Counted from the stretch's first letter, positions 1-10,973 are shown. The stretch: 64,000 bases of DNA from Monodelphis domestica (GCF_027887165.1 NC_077229.1:210209042-210273041); one strand, 5' to 3'. Notes: a model not told the origin generated them from the sequence alone. Numbers and translations are program-made.

Positions 1-81
1 TCAGCATTTCAAAATGCCCCTGCTTAATCTTTCTACTTCTGAATGTGGCAATTCACCACCACAATCAATAACCGTTCATAA

Positions 82-284
82 TTTTTTTTAAACCTTGACC
101 TACCATCTTAGAATCAGTACGGTGCACTACCTCCAAGGTGGAAGAGTGACATGGGCAAGGCAATGGGGGTCAAATGATTTGCCCAGGGTCACACAGTTAG
201 GATGTATCTGAAGTCAGATTTGAACTTAGAACCTCCCATTTCTAGACCCAGCTATCATCCAATAAGCTACCTATCTGCCCCTTT
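82..284 (-). mobile_element. Type A SINE, near full length
   Basis: Reads on the minus strand from a poly-T (the A tail), through the complement of the taaggg tail and MIR-like core (CTTGCCCAGGGTCACACAG), to the head complement ending CTGCCCC. Flanks show an 11-base direct repeat with one mismatch: ACCGTTCATAA (71-81) and ACCATTCATAA (285-295), consistent with a target-site duplication. Confidence 0.85.
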
Positions 285-504
285 ACCATTCATAAATTTT
301 AAGTAAAGTGTTATAAGTAGAAATCAGATTTTAAAAGGTGAAAAATGAGTTTAAAATGAGGAAATAGAAGCAGCAGGTATAGATAACTACTTTAAAAAGT
401 TTGGCCATGAAAAGGAAGACATACAGAAAGGAAAAGGATTTGGGGGAAGGTTTTGTTTTGTTTTTTTTTAATTTGGAAGTCCTATGTATCTTCACATATG
501 AAAA

Positions 505-683
505 ATCATGATGAAAAAGATGTCCAGTATTACAAAATTACATGTAAAGTCTATATCAGATTGCCTACCATCTGGGGGGAGGGGGAGTGTTTGACGGGAG
601 GGAGAGAATCCGAGACTCAAAGTTCTTCTTAAAAGGTTGGAAACTGTTTTTACATGTCACTGGAGGAAAATAAAATGAAATAT
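505..683 (+). mobile_element. LINE-1 3' end fragment
   Basis: Contains the G-rich stretch (GGGGGGAGGGGGAGTG) and the TTTTTACATGTCACTGG then AAAATAAAATG ending that I recognise as a marsupial L1 3' UTR. Strongly 5'-truncated. It abuts an oppositely oriented L1 3' end at 684. Confidence 0.6.
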
Positions 684-962
684 TCTTTTTTTTAAATAAT
701 ATTTTATTTGATCATTTCCAAGCATTATTCATTAAAGACAAAGATCATTTTCTTTTCCTCCCCTCTCCCACCCCCCATAGCCGACGCATGATTCCACTGG
801 GTGTCACATGTGTTCTTGATTCGAACCCATTTCTATGTTGTTAGTATTTGCATTAGAGTTTTGTTTAGAGTCTCTCCTCTGTCATGTCCCCTCAACCGCT
901 GTAGTCAGGCAGTTGCTTTTCCTCGGTGTTTCCACTCCCATAGTTTATCCTTTGCTTATGAA
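684..962 (-). mobile_element. LINE-1 3' end fragment, antisense
   Basis: The minus strand ends GGAAATGATCAAATAAAAT, preceded by a G-rich run and the GACATGACAGAGGAGAG region typical of a second marsupial L1 3' UTR. It is tail-to-tail with the element at 505-683. The family assignment rests on recognition of the 3' UTR only. Confidence 0.55.
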
Positions 963-1689
963 TAGTGTGAAATATTCTTAAATGGAGGTCCCCTATGAGA
1001 GTGAAGGCTGAATGTGAAAAGAGGAAAGATGCAGAGAAATCAGAAGTTGGGACTATAGAGGAAAATTTTATTGAAAATGATACTGTCCCATGGGAAAGAG
1101 ACTTCTGATGGGGCAGACACACTGGTATGTGGAGAGAGAAAAGAACTAGAATCCAGATGGTGAAAGAACTCTAAGGTCATCAATATGAATAATGAAGTTT
1201 TTATACCCTATGGCAGAAAACTGGATGGAGAGAAAGACATACCATGTGCTTGGATGTGGCTAATGGACAAAAGGGCAAATGTATCTTTGGTCCCCCTCAA
1301 TCCCCAGACAGAGAGTGACACTGGCTCTTCAGCTTTCTGGCATTGTTAAGCTTCAAGGACTTTTTTCAGAAAAAAACAGGTAGAAGTAATTTACCACCAC
1401 ACCCATCAACTTACCCAGCTTGAATGCAGAATTGAGTGGGTGTGCCTATACACATGCATCTGGGGGCATAGAGGTAGGAAAGGAAGAGCTCAGGGCAGTG
1501 AAACATGATAAATTCTTTCTTCAGTTTGTCTTTACTTTCAAATACCAAACTTCCTCTTTTCATAGGTCTCCTCCTTCTCCACTCCACCCTTAATTCCAAG
1601 AGTATATCTCCATCTCTGATCATATATAGACAAAGAGAAGAATTAGAGAATGGCATCTCTGTTATTCACAACCATAAAACAAGCCAAGA
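963..1689. other. Unassigned stretch
   Basis: No repeat family, convincing exon or regulatory signal recognised. Short open frames here are antisense or chance. It may include the older part of the antisense L1 that ends at 684. Confidence 0.5.
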
Positions 1690-2025
1690 ATACTATTACT
1701 AACTTTTATGCAGTGATTTAAGGTTTACAAAGTACTTTGATGAACTTAAAATTGCTCTAAGAGCTTTTACTATCTCATTTGAACCTATGGGCAGGTGCTA
1801 TTATCACCATTTCATAGATGAGGAAACTGAGGGTCAGATAAAATTTAGAACTAGAAGGAACTTTAGGGGCTTTTGAATTCAAATCCCTCATTTTACAAAT
1901 GGGAAAATTGAGATAAGTAGAGAATAAGTGGTTTGTCCAAAGTCATACAGCTAATATATCTGTGATAGAATTAGGTCTGATTGATTCCACAAACTAATTA
2001 CTTTACTACCTAGCTGCCTCCAGTT
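1690..2025 (-). mobile_element. Two fused MIR/CORE-SINE relics
   Basis: Minus-orientation MIR core (TTTCATAGATGAGGAAACTGAGG) is followed by a second core preceded by the AACTAGAAGGAACTTTAGG motif seen in CORE SINEs with CR1/L3-like tails, and ends near CTACCTAGCTGCC. The duplicated core implies two insertions or a composite. Confidence 0.65.
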
Positions 2026-2309
2026 AACCTACTTTTGTAGGTTTGTACTACTGGGAGCAGCCAGATGCTCCTTCTCCCTAGGAATCCATTTCCCTTTGGG
2101 TATATAGAAGATAACAAAGAAACTAGTCTGACCACATCCTTCTACCCCACCCAGACTCCTTATCCCCCCATCCAACAAGAGTAGCACTTAAGGATCAGTA
2201 TCCCCTTTATTCCTACAAATCCAAAAACTGATTATAGATAATTTCCTCTTGTTCTGTCCATTCCTTCTATGAAAACTGACCAATTAGTTCAACTAGAGAG
2301 ATTGAGAGA

Positions 2310-2438
<129 letters not shown>

Positions 2439-2439
2439 A

Positions 2440-2505
2440 GGGAAAGAGGGAGAGAGGGAGGGAAAGAGGGAGAGAGGGAGGGAAAGAGGGAGGGAGGAAA
2501 GAAAG
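2440..2505. repeat. Degenerate purine repeat next to (GAAA)n
   Basis: A 20-base unit, GGAAAGAGGGAGAGAGGGAG, occurs twice in tandem, then a partial degenerate copy. Probably grew from the neighbouring tetranucleotide array. Confidence 0.85.
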
Positions 2506-3625
2506 AACTGGCCAGGCTTTGGAGAATGGAAAGGAAAGCTGAGCTTAGTATGAGACCAAATCAGAAAGAAAAAGAGCCTTAAGAGCATATTTTCTCCATC
2601 ATGAGGTTAGAAAGCCAGGCCTGAGCTTTTGCATGTGCTTGAGGTGTGATGTTTAAAAATAAAACAAAATTTATCTTTGAACTGCTTTTTGGAACTTCCA
2701 AAAAGACCCTGAACATCAAAGGGAGTTCTGAATATAGATGATCTTATCGTTGCCTTGTTGGTTCCAGCCATTATTAAGCATTTTGCTGGAATCAGCCATC
2801 TTCTGGGGGGGAAAAAGAAAAAAAGAAAAGAAAGGAAACCCCAAACCCAAAGCACATTGTCGGCAAATGGACCCAAACACTCCAGCATACACACATGCCC
2901 AGCATATGGTCTCCATACATCCTATGGTTCAGTGAAATAAAACATTACAGGCTCACACCAGGGCTTTGGTGCAGGGCACACTCGGTGTCCAGAATACAGT
3001 GAGGCTACTTGTTGTTTGATGTCCATGTGCCCTCTCCCAAGCTGCTCCCCCACCTCAAGGGGAACACAGAAGCCTTAATTTTCAGGCCAAGATCCAACTG
3101 CAGGGGGGGGGGGGGTGTTGGTTTGGGGTGGGGTTTGGGGAGGGGATGCAGATGTGGCTGCAGCCAGGCCTCCTGCTGAGCAGGCAGCTCGACCTCTCAG
3201 ATGGGACGGAGTTTGGTGCTTGCTGCCTTTGCTCCAGTTACTGAATGGGGTACAGTGTGTGGATTCCCAAGCAAACCATGATCCTGATCCTCTGACCTGG
3301 CGTGGATTCCCAATGCCTTGAAGTCAAAAAGGGAGAAGGTCATTTCTCTTTGGTAGAATTTGTTGCCTTGGACCCTGGGCGGTTCAGCAGTGGAGAAGAA
3401 ACTGTTTCAAACACTACAAAAGACAGAACTGCACCTCCTGATTTGGATAGGACTTCTTCCTTCTGACATATTCAAAGGAGTTTTAAGGCACAGGGAAAAC
3501 CCTTAGGATAAGTGAATTGTACTAGCTATAGATTGACTGCTATTTATGGTCACTTATTGGAACAAAGAGAGGAAGGGAGATGGGGTCATGCCCAGTGCAG
3601 GGCAAGCTGACTTTCTTTTCTTTTC
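2506..3625. other. Unassigned, moderately GC-rich stretch with a 13-G run
   Basis: No repeat family recognised. A run of 13 G at 3103-3115 begins a G-rich tract to about 3147 with several GGG/GGGG blocks, so G-quadruplex formation is possible. The 68-codon plus-strand frame starting at 3115 has no recognisable domain. Confidence 0.5.
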
Positions 3626-3734
3626 TTTTTTTAAAGCCCTTACCTTCTGTCTTAGAATCCATACTATGACTAGGTTCTAAGGTAGAAGAGTGGGAAGGCA
3701 ATGGAGGTTAAGTGACTTGCCCAGAGCCACACAG
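3626..3734 (-). mobile_element. Type A SINE, truncated
   Basis: Poly-T, then the tail complement CCCTTACCTTCTGTCTTAG and the core TTGCCCAGAGCCACACAG, where it stops. The tRNA-like head is missing, so this is a 5'-truncated copy. Confidence 0.8.
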
Positions 3735-4424
3735 GAGAAAGTTTTTCAAGCGGATTTTCAAAGGACCAGAGGGACATCTGACCTTAAGATTTCACCAGAG
3801 GCACACAAGACAAACTTTCAGCCAGATGCTATTATTCATAAAAATGTCTTGTTTTTATTGATAAGTAGAGTCCTGGGTTCAGGAAAAGAAGCAAAAATAT
3901 TTACAGCCCAGAATGCATTTGGGCTGACAAAACTGACATAGCTTTCTTTAAAAAAAAAATCCTACCCACACTAGGAGTTTTAATTAATAATTCTATTAAG
4001 TTCTGTTTTATTTGGGAGCTAAATAAAACTATTGCGTGGGTGACATTTTTTTCATTCAAAACGACGTAGAAAAAGGTTCAATTATAAAGGACTTGAGAAA
4101 GAGATTGAATTGTTTTTCTGAACTAAATCGCTATAAATTATCATTGTTACCTAACACCTTTCACTGGGAGCATTCATGCCACAAGAACACTCCCTCATAC
4201 TGTACTGTTCCTCTAAACACCTTTACAAACAATCTAATTCTTTAGCCTTCATTCAGGGAGTCCCAATCGAGGCTCACAAATTCCTGAAATCTATCCTTAA
4301 AAGCAGATGCAGGGTCTTTCAGAAATAAACTCTCTAATTAGATCTTTATTTATTCCCCATACGAGGAAAATTGTACCTTCAATGCAGAAATTAGAATCTC
4401 TTCTCTCCCTTCCCTTGTTCCCAC
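3735..4424. other. Unassigned stretch
   Basis: AT-rich, no repeat family recognised, and no supported exon. Two short plus-strand frames (3690-3941 and 4036-4245) have no recognisable motif. Confidence 0.5.
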
Positions 4425-4525
4425 CAGAATTAAAGCTCCTTCAGGAAAGAAAATGTTTTTGTGTTTGTACTCCAGTACCTATCACACAAGAGAAAATTAT
4501 TATTTGTTGAACTCAATTGAATTAT
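4425..4525 (+). mobile_element. L2 LINE 3' end
   Basis: Shows the L2 3' UTR order: AAAGCTCCTTCAGGAAAG, a T-rich middle, CAGTACCTATCACA, and a degenerate terminal TTGTTGAACTCAAT. Confidence 0.6.
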
Positions 4526-4560
4526 TCTCTTCTTACCAAGCATTCCTCATCCTTTTTGGA

Positions 4561-4762
4561 GAAACAAAAGATCTTACAACTAGAAGGAAACGTAGAGGTC
4601 AACAGGTCTAACAACCTGATTTCACAGATGTGGAAATGGAAGCTCACAGAGATGAATCGACTTGACAAAGATCATCACACAGATTGGGTTGCTGGCAAAA
4701 CTTGGATCATGCCTCAGGAGCTCCCAAGCCTCAGTCCCATGCTCTTGTCAGTGTACCACTTC
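4561..4762 (-). mobile_element. MIR/CORE-SINE relic
   Basis: Begins with AACTAGAAGGAAACGTAGAGG, then a diverged TTTCACAGATGTGGAAATGG core and a weakly preserved head near TCAGTGTACCAC. Confidence 0.55.
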
Positions 4763-5324
4763 TAAGTTTCAGCAGAGCAACAAGGCAGAAAAGTGCTCGA
4801 TTATTTCTAATGCTATGGTAGGCGCTACCCAGAGATGTATGTGATCACTAACCCTTTCCTAGGCAAGTTAAATATCTTTAAACCACTCGGTGCCCACATA
4901 GAAGTCTGCCATGTGTGGCTTATGCTGATGGAAGAATACAAGGCAACCAATACAGGAGTAGAAGATGAGCTTAACTATATAACAAATATAATCTACAGTG
5001 AGCTGCAAAAAAAGAAAAAAGTGGGGTGGGGGAGATCACACAAGTTATTTCAAAAGATTATGATCCCAGAGCAATCTGGTTTTATAAGTGGGTCCCTGTG
5101 TCTACCCTTCCACACTCTGGCTAACATTCCACCTTGTACAACTCAAGGATCTAGACCCTATCTCAAAGACAAAATCTCTTCAGGCTAAAGTAAGGAGATT
5201 TAGTTTAAAGGTAAAAGAATTTCTAAGATCAATTCACAGCACTATTCACTATTTCTGGATAGAAAAAATCATTAATAGCAGCTTCTTGTTTTACAAGCTA
5301 AATTTATTAATACAGACAGCAATA
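4763..5324. other. Unassigned stretch
   Basis: Overlapping open frames (117 and 81 codons) lie here but have no recognisable domain and no splice or start context that would support a gene. Confidence 0.5.
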
Positions 5325-5425
5325 GAATGTTAGCTCTTTGAGGACATTTTCTTTTGTCTTTGTACCCCAGATGCCTAGCATAGTCACTGTCACATAGAAG
5401 TCGCTTAATAAATGATTGTTATTTA
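5325..5425 (+). mobile_element. L2 LINE 3' end
   Basis: TTAGCTCTTTGAGGACA, then TTTGTACCCCAGATGCCTAGCA and the terminal CTTAATAAATGATTGTT match the L2 3' end in order. Confidence 0.75.
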
Positions 5426-5432
5426 TTTCTTA

Positions 5433-5635
5433 TCTCAGTGGATTGAGAACCAGGTCTAGAGAAGACAAGTTCTAGGTTAAAATCTGGCCCCAGACATTTC
5501 CTAGCTGTGTGACCCTGGACAAGTCACTTTAACCCCCATTGCCTAGCCCTTACAGTTCTTCTGTTCTGGGACCAAGACACAGTATGGATTCCAAGACAGG
5601 AGAGAAGAGTTTGGTTTTTTTGTTTCTTTTTTTTT
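5433..5635 (+). mobile_element. Type A SINE
   Basis: Head TCTCAGTGGATTGAGA, core AGCTGTGTGACCCTGGACAA, then TTGCCTAGCCCTTAC and a diverged tail ending in a T-rich stretch. The very 5' edge is missing. Confidence 0.8.
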
Positions 5636-5637
5636 CA

Positions 5638-6110
5638 TGGTAGCTAGGTGGTTCAGTGGATACTAAGTCAGAAAGATCTGAGTTCAAATTCTTTGAGCAG
5701 CCACTTATTACCTGTATAACCTTGAGCAAGTCACCTAACTTTTCTCATTCTTATTTTCCTCACTTGGAAAATGGGGATATTATTGTTATTGTTCTTGTCA
5801 GTCATGCCTGACTCCTTGGGAACTCATTTGGGATTTTCTTGGCAAAGATATTGGAGTGGTTTGCCACTTTCTTCTCCAGCTCTCTTTATAGATAAGAAAA
5901 CTGAGGCAAATGGGGTTAAGTGACTTCTCCATATAGCTAGGAAGTATCTGAGGCTGGATTTAAATTCAGGCCTTCCTGATTCTAGGCCTGGTACTCTATT
6001 CACTGTGCCACCTAACTGCCCCATAATGGCAACTAGCTCACAAAATTGTTTTGAAGATTATATAAGATAAAATATGTAAACTATTTTGTAGATTGTAATC
6101 CCAAGAGCAA
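5638..6110 (+). mobile_element. MIR-like SINE split by a type B insertion
   Basis: The head and core occupy 5638-5782 (TAGCTAGGTGGTTCAGTGGA to GGAAAATGGGGATAT). The MIR-like 3' half resumes at 6023 (ATAATGGCAACTAGCTCAC to about 6110). The reading continues across a 240-base antisense type B SINE, so this copy is older. Confidence 0.7.
5783..6022 (-). mobile_element. Type B SINE nested in a MIR-like SINE
   Basis: Antisense RTE-like tail (CATTTGGGATTTTCTTGGC, GGAGTGGTTTGCCA), then the MIR core and head complement GTGCCACCTAACTGCCCC. Full-length orientation is clear. Confidence 0.85.
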
Positions 6111-7239
6111 AACTCATTGGTATGAGTTATCTCTTTATTGATGGAGATCAATGCCCTGCCCTTCATGAGGGGCATATAGGATTGGTAAGAGTAAGAAAAG
6201 TTCATTCTTCTCAGTCTTCTTCATATTGGCTAATGAGTTGCTTCAGACCAGATAGCTACTTCAGGTACATTTGGCTTCCATCTTTGAGAGGATGAGGGAC
6301 AAGGCCAACTCATTTCAGATTTTTTCAAGCTGGCTTTGGGAGAATATGAGAGAAACTGCTGTCTTCATTGTGTCCCTAATCCTATACTAGGGACTTGGGT
6401 GAACTTCTTCTTGGGAGAGATCAAGGACAATCTCTCTTGGTTGACCTGAGTTCTCTTATTCCCAGTGAGAGAACTGCTTCACTAGGTAGTGTCTGGTATA
6501 TATTCTCCTATGCATATATTCTCCTGTTTTGCTTTGATTTGGATAAATGAATTTCTTTGCTATTTATTTTATAGTTTCATTATGGAACTGGTATTTGGTG
6601 GGAAAAGAGTCAAGCCTTGTATTTAGAACTTGGAGTCCAACTCTCCCTACCCCAATAATAAAATAACAATCAGATATTAGATCAAATTTAAAGCTCTCAT
6701 CCCCTAGACTTAAACTAACAAGGGAGCAGAGCAGGTAGATTTAATTCTAGCTAGCTATTCCCTCTCTCTGAGGAAAACAAAATGGCAGCCTCTAATCCCA
6801 ATTTCCTGCTTCACTTCTTGGCAGGAAATGAAATCATCTTTGGAGATATGTTAGGAGAGAAGAGACTATAGATGTCTATTCCACTTCCCTTTGAGCCACA
6901 TAATTATACCCCCATGCTACATGTGGGTCTGACTACAATATGAGGCCTTCCTATAAAACTTTAAACTATAGAATCCTAGCTATCATCATCATGATGATCA
7001 TCATTTAATTTTAATTATTATTAATCTAATTGATAGTCTTAAAGTCCTAAGAGAAAGGAAGCTGTGGACAAGGTTAATAATTAGTAAAAATTTAATATAA
7101 CTTATTTCTGTCCTTCTACCTTCAAATGTTTTTCTTTTATGGTACTGAAAAATAATCAAGATATTGATGAAGACATCATCCTTCAGTATTTCCTATGTTG
7201 ATATAATTGACAAAATATCTATCATCATAATTCTTGTAG
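6111..7239. other. Unassigned stretch, possibly including an old LTR
   Basis: The 6180-6610 part looks like LTR sequence to me (TATATATTCTCC at about 6495 followed by GATTTGGATAAATGAATTTC), but I see no TG...CA boundary or target duplication. The rest is AT-rich with no recognised feature. Confidence 0.3.
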
Positions 7240-7432
7240 AGTATTTTGCTATTTATAAAGCAATTTCTTCAAAATAACCTCATAAGGTAAATGCTACAAA
7301 TAAAATTAGGTCCATTTAATAGGTTGGGAAACAGACATTCAGAGAGGGAAGCAATGTGACCTCGGGCACATAGTAGGATCAGAGTCAGAGCTGAAACCCA
7401 AAGCTTCTGATTCTAAGTCCATCATACTCTCC
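7240..7432 (-). mobile_element. MIR SINE
   Basis: MIR-type order: TATTTATAAAGCAATTTC, AACCTCATAAGGTAAATGCT, a diverged GGGAAACAGACATTCAGAG core, and the head remnant CTAAGTCCATCATACTC. Confidence 0.65.
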
Positions 7433-7499
7433 CATGTACATGTCAGTGCCAGGTTTCATGACTTTATGGCTGTATTTATTTAGAGAATGATGGAGGAGC

Positions 7500-7640
7500 T
7501 GTGGAAAGAGCTCTTTACCATTGAGCATCTGTAGGACTGTTTCCTCACCAGTAAAAGGACAGGGTGACTTCAAGGGTGCTCTGAATCTATGATGGAATGA
7601 TCCTATGAATGGTGCTACTATGAAGTAACATAGTTAGTGT
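7500..7640 (+). mobile_element. CORE-SINE fragment with CR1/L3-like tail
   Basis: TGTTTCCTCACCAGTAAAAG followed by GGGTGACTTCAAGGGTG and a tail of TCTATGATGG and TCCTATGAAT motifs, the pattern of CORE SINEs that borrow a CR1/L3 3' end. Confidence 0.5.
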
Positions 7641-7775
7641 TGAACTTAATCAATGTACATCTGCAATGGAGAGAAGGGTGTGTTGAAGTCAGCTCTCACT
7701 GGATCCTCAGAGCCAATGGTTAAAATTTTCAGTGTGAGCATTTTTACCTTTGAAATGAGCAAAAATTACAAATTG

Positions 7776-7971
7776 AGGGGCAGCTATGTGCCTCAGTGGA
7801 TAGAGAGCTACATCTGGAGTGAGGAGATCCTGAGTTCAAATCTGTCCCTAGACATTTCCTAGCTGTATAAGCCTGGGCAAGTCAGTTAATCTCAGTTGCT
7901 TTTGCTCTTTTTCCTTGGAACCAATGCTTAATATTGATTCTAAGACAGAAGGCAAGGATTTAAAAAAAAAA
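7776..7971 (+). mobile_element. Type A SINE, full length
   Basis: Starts GGGGCAGCTATGTGCCTCAG, carries the B-box-like GAGTTCAAATC, a diverged core, then CTTGGAACCAATGCTT and a TAAGACAGAAGGCAAGG tail with A's. Confidence 0.85.
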
Positions 7972-8317
7972 CTTTTTTTGAAATCTAAATCAAGGCTTAA
8001 TTTATTGTTTTGTTAATTGTCTAGACTTAAAAAAGTGATGGAAAAAAAGTTAACATTTCAGATTAAACTTTAAAATGTGTTCTGTACACATTCATTTCAT
8101 AAAGAGTCAGTTGTTAAATATTTAATAGCCTGTACATCATCTTATATTCTTCTCAAATTGCCTAAAGTGAGTCTTGTCTCCTCAGCTAGATTTTTATTAC
8201 CTCAAGAGTCAGCACTCTACTGCCTATCCTTTTTGTATCACCCATAGGATATAGAATGATGAACTTATGAAATATTTCTTTACTTTTTTAAGTATTTGCT
8301 AGGATAGATCAGCCCCT
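7972..8317. other. Unassigned AT-rich stretch
   Basis: No repeat or coding feature recognised. Confidence 0.5.
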
Positions 8318-8557
8318 TGGAATTTTATTTAATACTTTTACAGTTTAGAAAGTGCTTTATAAATATTGTCTTCTTAAATCCTCAAAACAACCCTGGGAGG
8401 TCAGTATACTTTTATTGTCCCATTTTAAAGATAAGGAAACTGAGGCATCCAGAGATGAAGTGCCATGGTCACAAAACTATTAAGTGTCAGGTTGAATTTG
8501 AATTCAAGTTTTCTTGTTCCTAAGTCCAATGATCTATTCACTGTTCTATCTAGTTGC
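8318..8557 (-). mobile_element. MIR SINE, near full length
   Basis: AAAGTGCTTTATAAATATTG, CAACCCTGGGAGGTCAGTA, AAGATAAGGAAACTGAGGC and the head complement CTATTCACTGTTCTATCTAG follow MIR order through about 240 bases. Confidence 0.8.
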
Positions 8558-8639
8558 ATAAGACTACCATCTGCATACCAATACATTGGACTACATCAAC
8601 ATATAAAATATGCTATATATTTCATATGGGTGGTAATAT

Positions 8640-8840
8640 CCCTGTGGCATTTTTAAGGGCAATATTCATCCCCTCTTTCTTTCTCTTTTCTCTCTGTAGA
8701 GCCCGTCAGCTTTTCCAGTGAACAAAGCTTATCAGCATGCTTTGTGACATTAACAAAACCCATCCATTCTGCGGAAGACTAACTAGACCAAGAAAAAGCC
8801 AGCTGATGTAACATTAAGGGTGAGCCTAACTGAATGATTT
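8640..8840 (+). other. Exon-like or conserved-looking block
   Basis: A strong acceptor-like tract (CTTTCTCTTTTCTCTCTGTAG) ends at 8699, and a donor-like AAGG/GTGAGC lies at 8816-8825, bounding 120 bases (8700-8819). All three forward frames contain stops, so it cannot be an internal coding exon. It could be a UTR or non-coding exon, or a conserved element: the block is free of repeats and contains AACAAAG (SOX-like). Based on motifs only. Confidence 0.3.
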
Positions 8841-9974
8841 TTACAAAGCTAATGGGCATTCCCTTGTGTATTATCAAAATACATTTTTAGGGGGTGGGGT
8901 TTTGTTTGGTTTGTCTTTGGTATCTTCAAGGTCATGGTTTACAGTCTCATGGAAGTAACACAGTTAACCCAATCCAGCTCTCATTTTCCCTTTGCTTCTT
9001 TTTACATCTCTATCTGAAGGGAATGGGAAGGAGACTGGTTCTGATATTTGATCAGCGTTCTCTCCTTGCTAGGGAATAATAAGCCATTATATGACAGTCC
9101 ACACAAGCCAGCTAATAGCCCTTTCTCACTTTAACTGCAGTTATAGAAAGTTTAAGGAGGATTTAGATTATTTGAAGTAGGTCAGCTTGCAACCTTTCTG
9201 ATGTTCTTTTTCAACTCTCTGGGTTGTTTGGTGTTTGACTGCCCCCTACATAAAGGGCAATGAACCTGAACCATTAACATTTTCGCTCATTTTGATCATG
9301 GGAAAAAGCCAGGGAGACACAACCAACACTTGCAGACAAATAGAGTTTGCTTGTCTTTCTTGTTGTGTCATTTAGAAACTGAAGTCAGTGGTGGAAGAGA
9401 CAGGTTGGGACATCTTGTCCATCCCTCTGCCAATTACCACAAGTTCTAAAGAACTCTGTCCAGTTCAGCTTTTAAATGGTTTTCATGATGAAGCTTCTAT
9501 TGCTTCCCCTTAAAGCTACACAGATAAATATATTTCCCCATTTGGACGTAGGTCTTCTGTCTAGACTGTAAACCCATATTTTCCATTGGCTAAAATTCAT
9601 CACATCTTTCCTGGTTATTCTCTATTTTATCACCCTACAACTAAATTCCTGGAGTAAGTAGAAGCTCTACCAGTTTTTGGCATATAAAAACCAATGCAGG
9701 ATGAAAGAGTCAGTGAGAAAAGGCAAGGCTTTGGAGGCAGAGGACCTGACTATTCCACATGCCTACTCTGGGGCCAGGGACAAGCCATTAAACCTCTCAC
9801 TATTCTCTAAAAAGGCAAAATTATAGAAGATTTAGAGGTCCCAAAATAGGGCTAGGAATATCTTAAAAAGTGGTTCAAAGCTCTTCAAGGCAGCTCTCCA
9901 AATGTTAGTATTTCTGCTCAGATTCAGTGTTTCTATAATGTGAGAAATTCAAGATTCTTTGCAGTCACAGGTAT
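8841..9974. other. Mostly unassigned stretch
   Basis: Part of 9365-9480 (AGGTTGGGACATCTTGTCCA and nearby) resembles old CR1/L3 LINE 3' sequence, and 9690-9830 may be a very diverged MIR. Neither is secure. No gene is supported. Confidence 0.35.
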
Positions 9975-10050
9975 GTTGGGTTAGCACACATTGGTATCCA
10001 CTAGCTGTGGAGTCAGAAGACATGAAGTTGAATCCTGTCTCTGCTATTTT

Positions 10051-10250
10051 TTTGTTGTTCTTCAGTCGTTGCTGGCATGTCTGACTCTTCCTGACCCCAT
10101 TTGGGATTTTCTTAGCAAAGATACTGCAGTGGTTTGCCATTTTCTTCTCTAACCCATTTTACAGAGGAAGATACTGAAGCAAAGAGAGTTAACTTGCCCA
10201 GGATCACACTCCAGCTAGGAAATTTTTGAGACAGGTTTAAACTAGGGAGA
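10051..10250 (-). mobile_element. Type B SINE, missing its head
   Basis: Antisense RTE-like tail (GTTGTTCTTCAGTCGTTG, CCATTTGGGATTTTCTTAGC), then the core TTAACTTGCCCAGGATCACA. It stops before the usual GCTGCCCC end, next to a type A copy. Confidence 0.8.
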
Positions 10251-10262
10251 TTTATTACTATT

Positions 10263-10450
10263 GAGGCAGCTAAGCAGTACCAGTGGATAGAGTACCAGGC
10301 CTAGAATCAGGAAGATCTGAGTTCAAATCTGCCTCAGACACTTCCTAGCTATGTGACCCTGGGCAAGTCACTTAACCCCTATTGCCTAGCCCATGCCATT
10401 CTTCTGCCTTAGAATGGATAGTAAAACAGAAGGTAGGGGTTAAAAAAAAA
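10263..10450 (+). mobile_element. Type A SINE
   Basis: GAGGCAGCTAAGCAG head, GAGTTCAAATCTGCCTCAG, GTGACCCTGGGCAAGTCAC core, and a tail AGAAGGTAGGGGTT followed by nine A's. Confidence 0.88.
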
Positions 10451-10576
10451 GATCTGCTACTATTTAGTACTTTGATAACTCATCAAGTTTCAGTTTCTAT
10501 AGCTAGTTTTTTGTTTTTTTATCTGCAAGATGATAAGAGATGAACTCTTCAATGTCTCTTATTTCTAAATCCTGTT

Positions 10577-10720
10577 AGTGGATAGCTAGACATATTTGGA
10601 ATCTAAAGTTTGGGGTTCAAATCTTAACTCTATAACTCACTAACTGTTTGACTATGATTAAATCATAAGCTCCTTATGATCCGGTTTCCTCATCAGTGTA
10701 AGGGTTTATGACAAAAAACT
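10577..10720 (+). mobile_element. Degenerate MIR/CORE SINE
   Basis: AGTGGATAGCTAGACAT, GGGTTCAAATCTTAACTC and CCGGTTTCCTCATCAGTGTA keep MIR order, but divergence is high. Confidence 0.5.
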
Positions 10721-10778
10721 ATTTTAGAATTCACATATTTTAGCTTCTTTTTTGAACTTATTGTGCTAACTGGCTTAC

Positions 10779-10850
10779 TAGTAGTAGTTGTAGTAGTGGT
10801 AGTGGTGGTGGTGTGGTAGTGGTAGTAGTAGTATCATTATTATTATTATT
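10779..10850. repeat. Triplet-rich (TAG/TGG/ATT)n tract
   Basis: AGTAGTAGTTGTAGTAG grades into GGTGGTGGTG, returns to GTAGTAGTAG, and ends ATTATTATTATT. An imperfect trinucleotide microsatellite. Confidence 0.9.
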
Positions 10851-10973
10851 TGACCCTTATTTTCTGTCTTAATATCATTTCTAAGACAGAAGAGCAGCAA
10901 GAGCTAGGCAATTGGGATTAAGTGACTTGGCCAGAGTCACATAGCTAGAAAGTGTCTGAGGGCAGATTTGAAT
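10851..10973 (-). mobile_element. Type A SINE, 5'-truncated
   Basis: GACCCTTATTTTCTGTCTTA tail complement, then AGTGACTTGGCCAGAGTCAC and GAGGGCAGATTTGAATC, where recognisable sequence fades. Confidence 0.75.

Larger units (their letters stand above)
9975..10570 (+). mobile_element. MIR-like SINE interrupted by two younger SINEs
   Basis: 5' part 9975-10047 (GTGGAGTCAGAAGACATGAA, TCTCTGCTATT) and 3' part from 10451 (TCTGCTACTATTTAG, then TCAGTTTCTATAGC). The 9-base TCTGCTATT/TCTGCTACT repeat at the break looks like a target duplication with one mismatch. Confidence 0.6.

Noticed and set aside
6111..6620. Possible LTR fragment
   Set aside because: Composition is suggestive but neither paired ends nor a duplication nor a clear AATAAA was found, so it is left as unassigned.
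10051..10450. L1-SINE-like composite between the type B and type A SINEs
   Set aside because: Two separately truncated or inserted SINEs in opposite orientation explain it; no shared duplication across both is clear.
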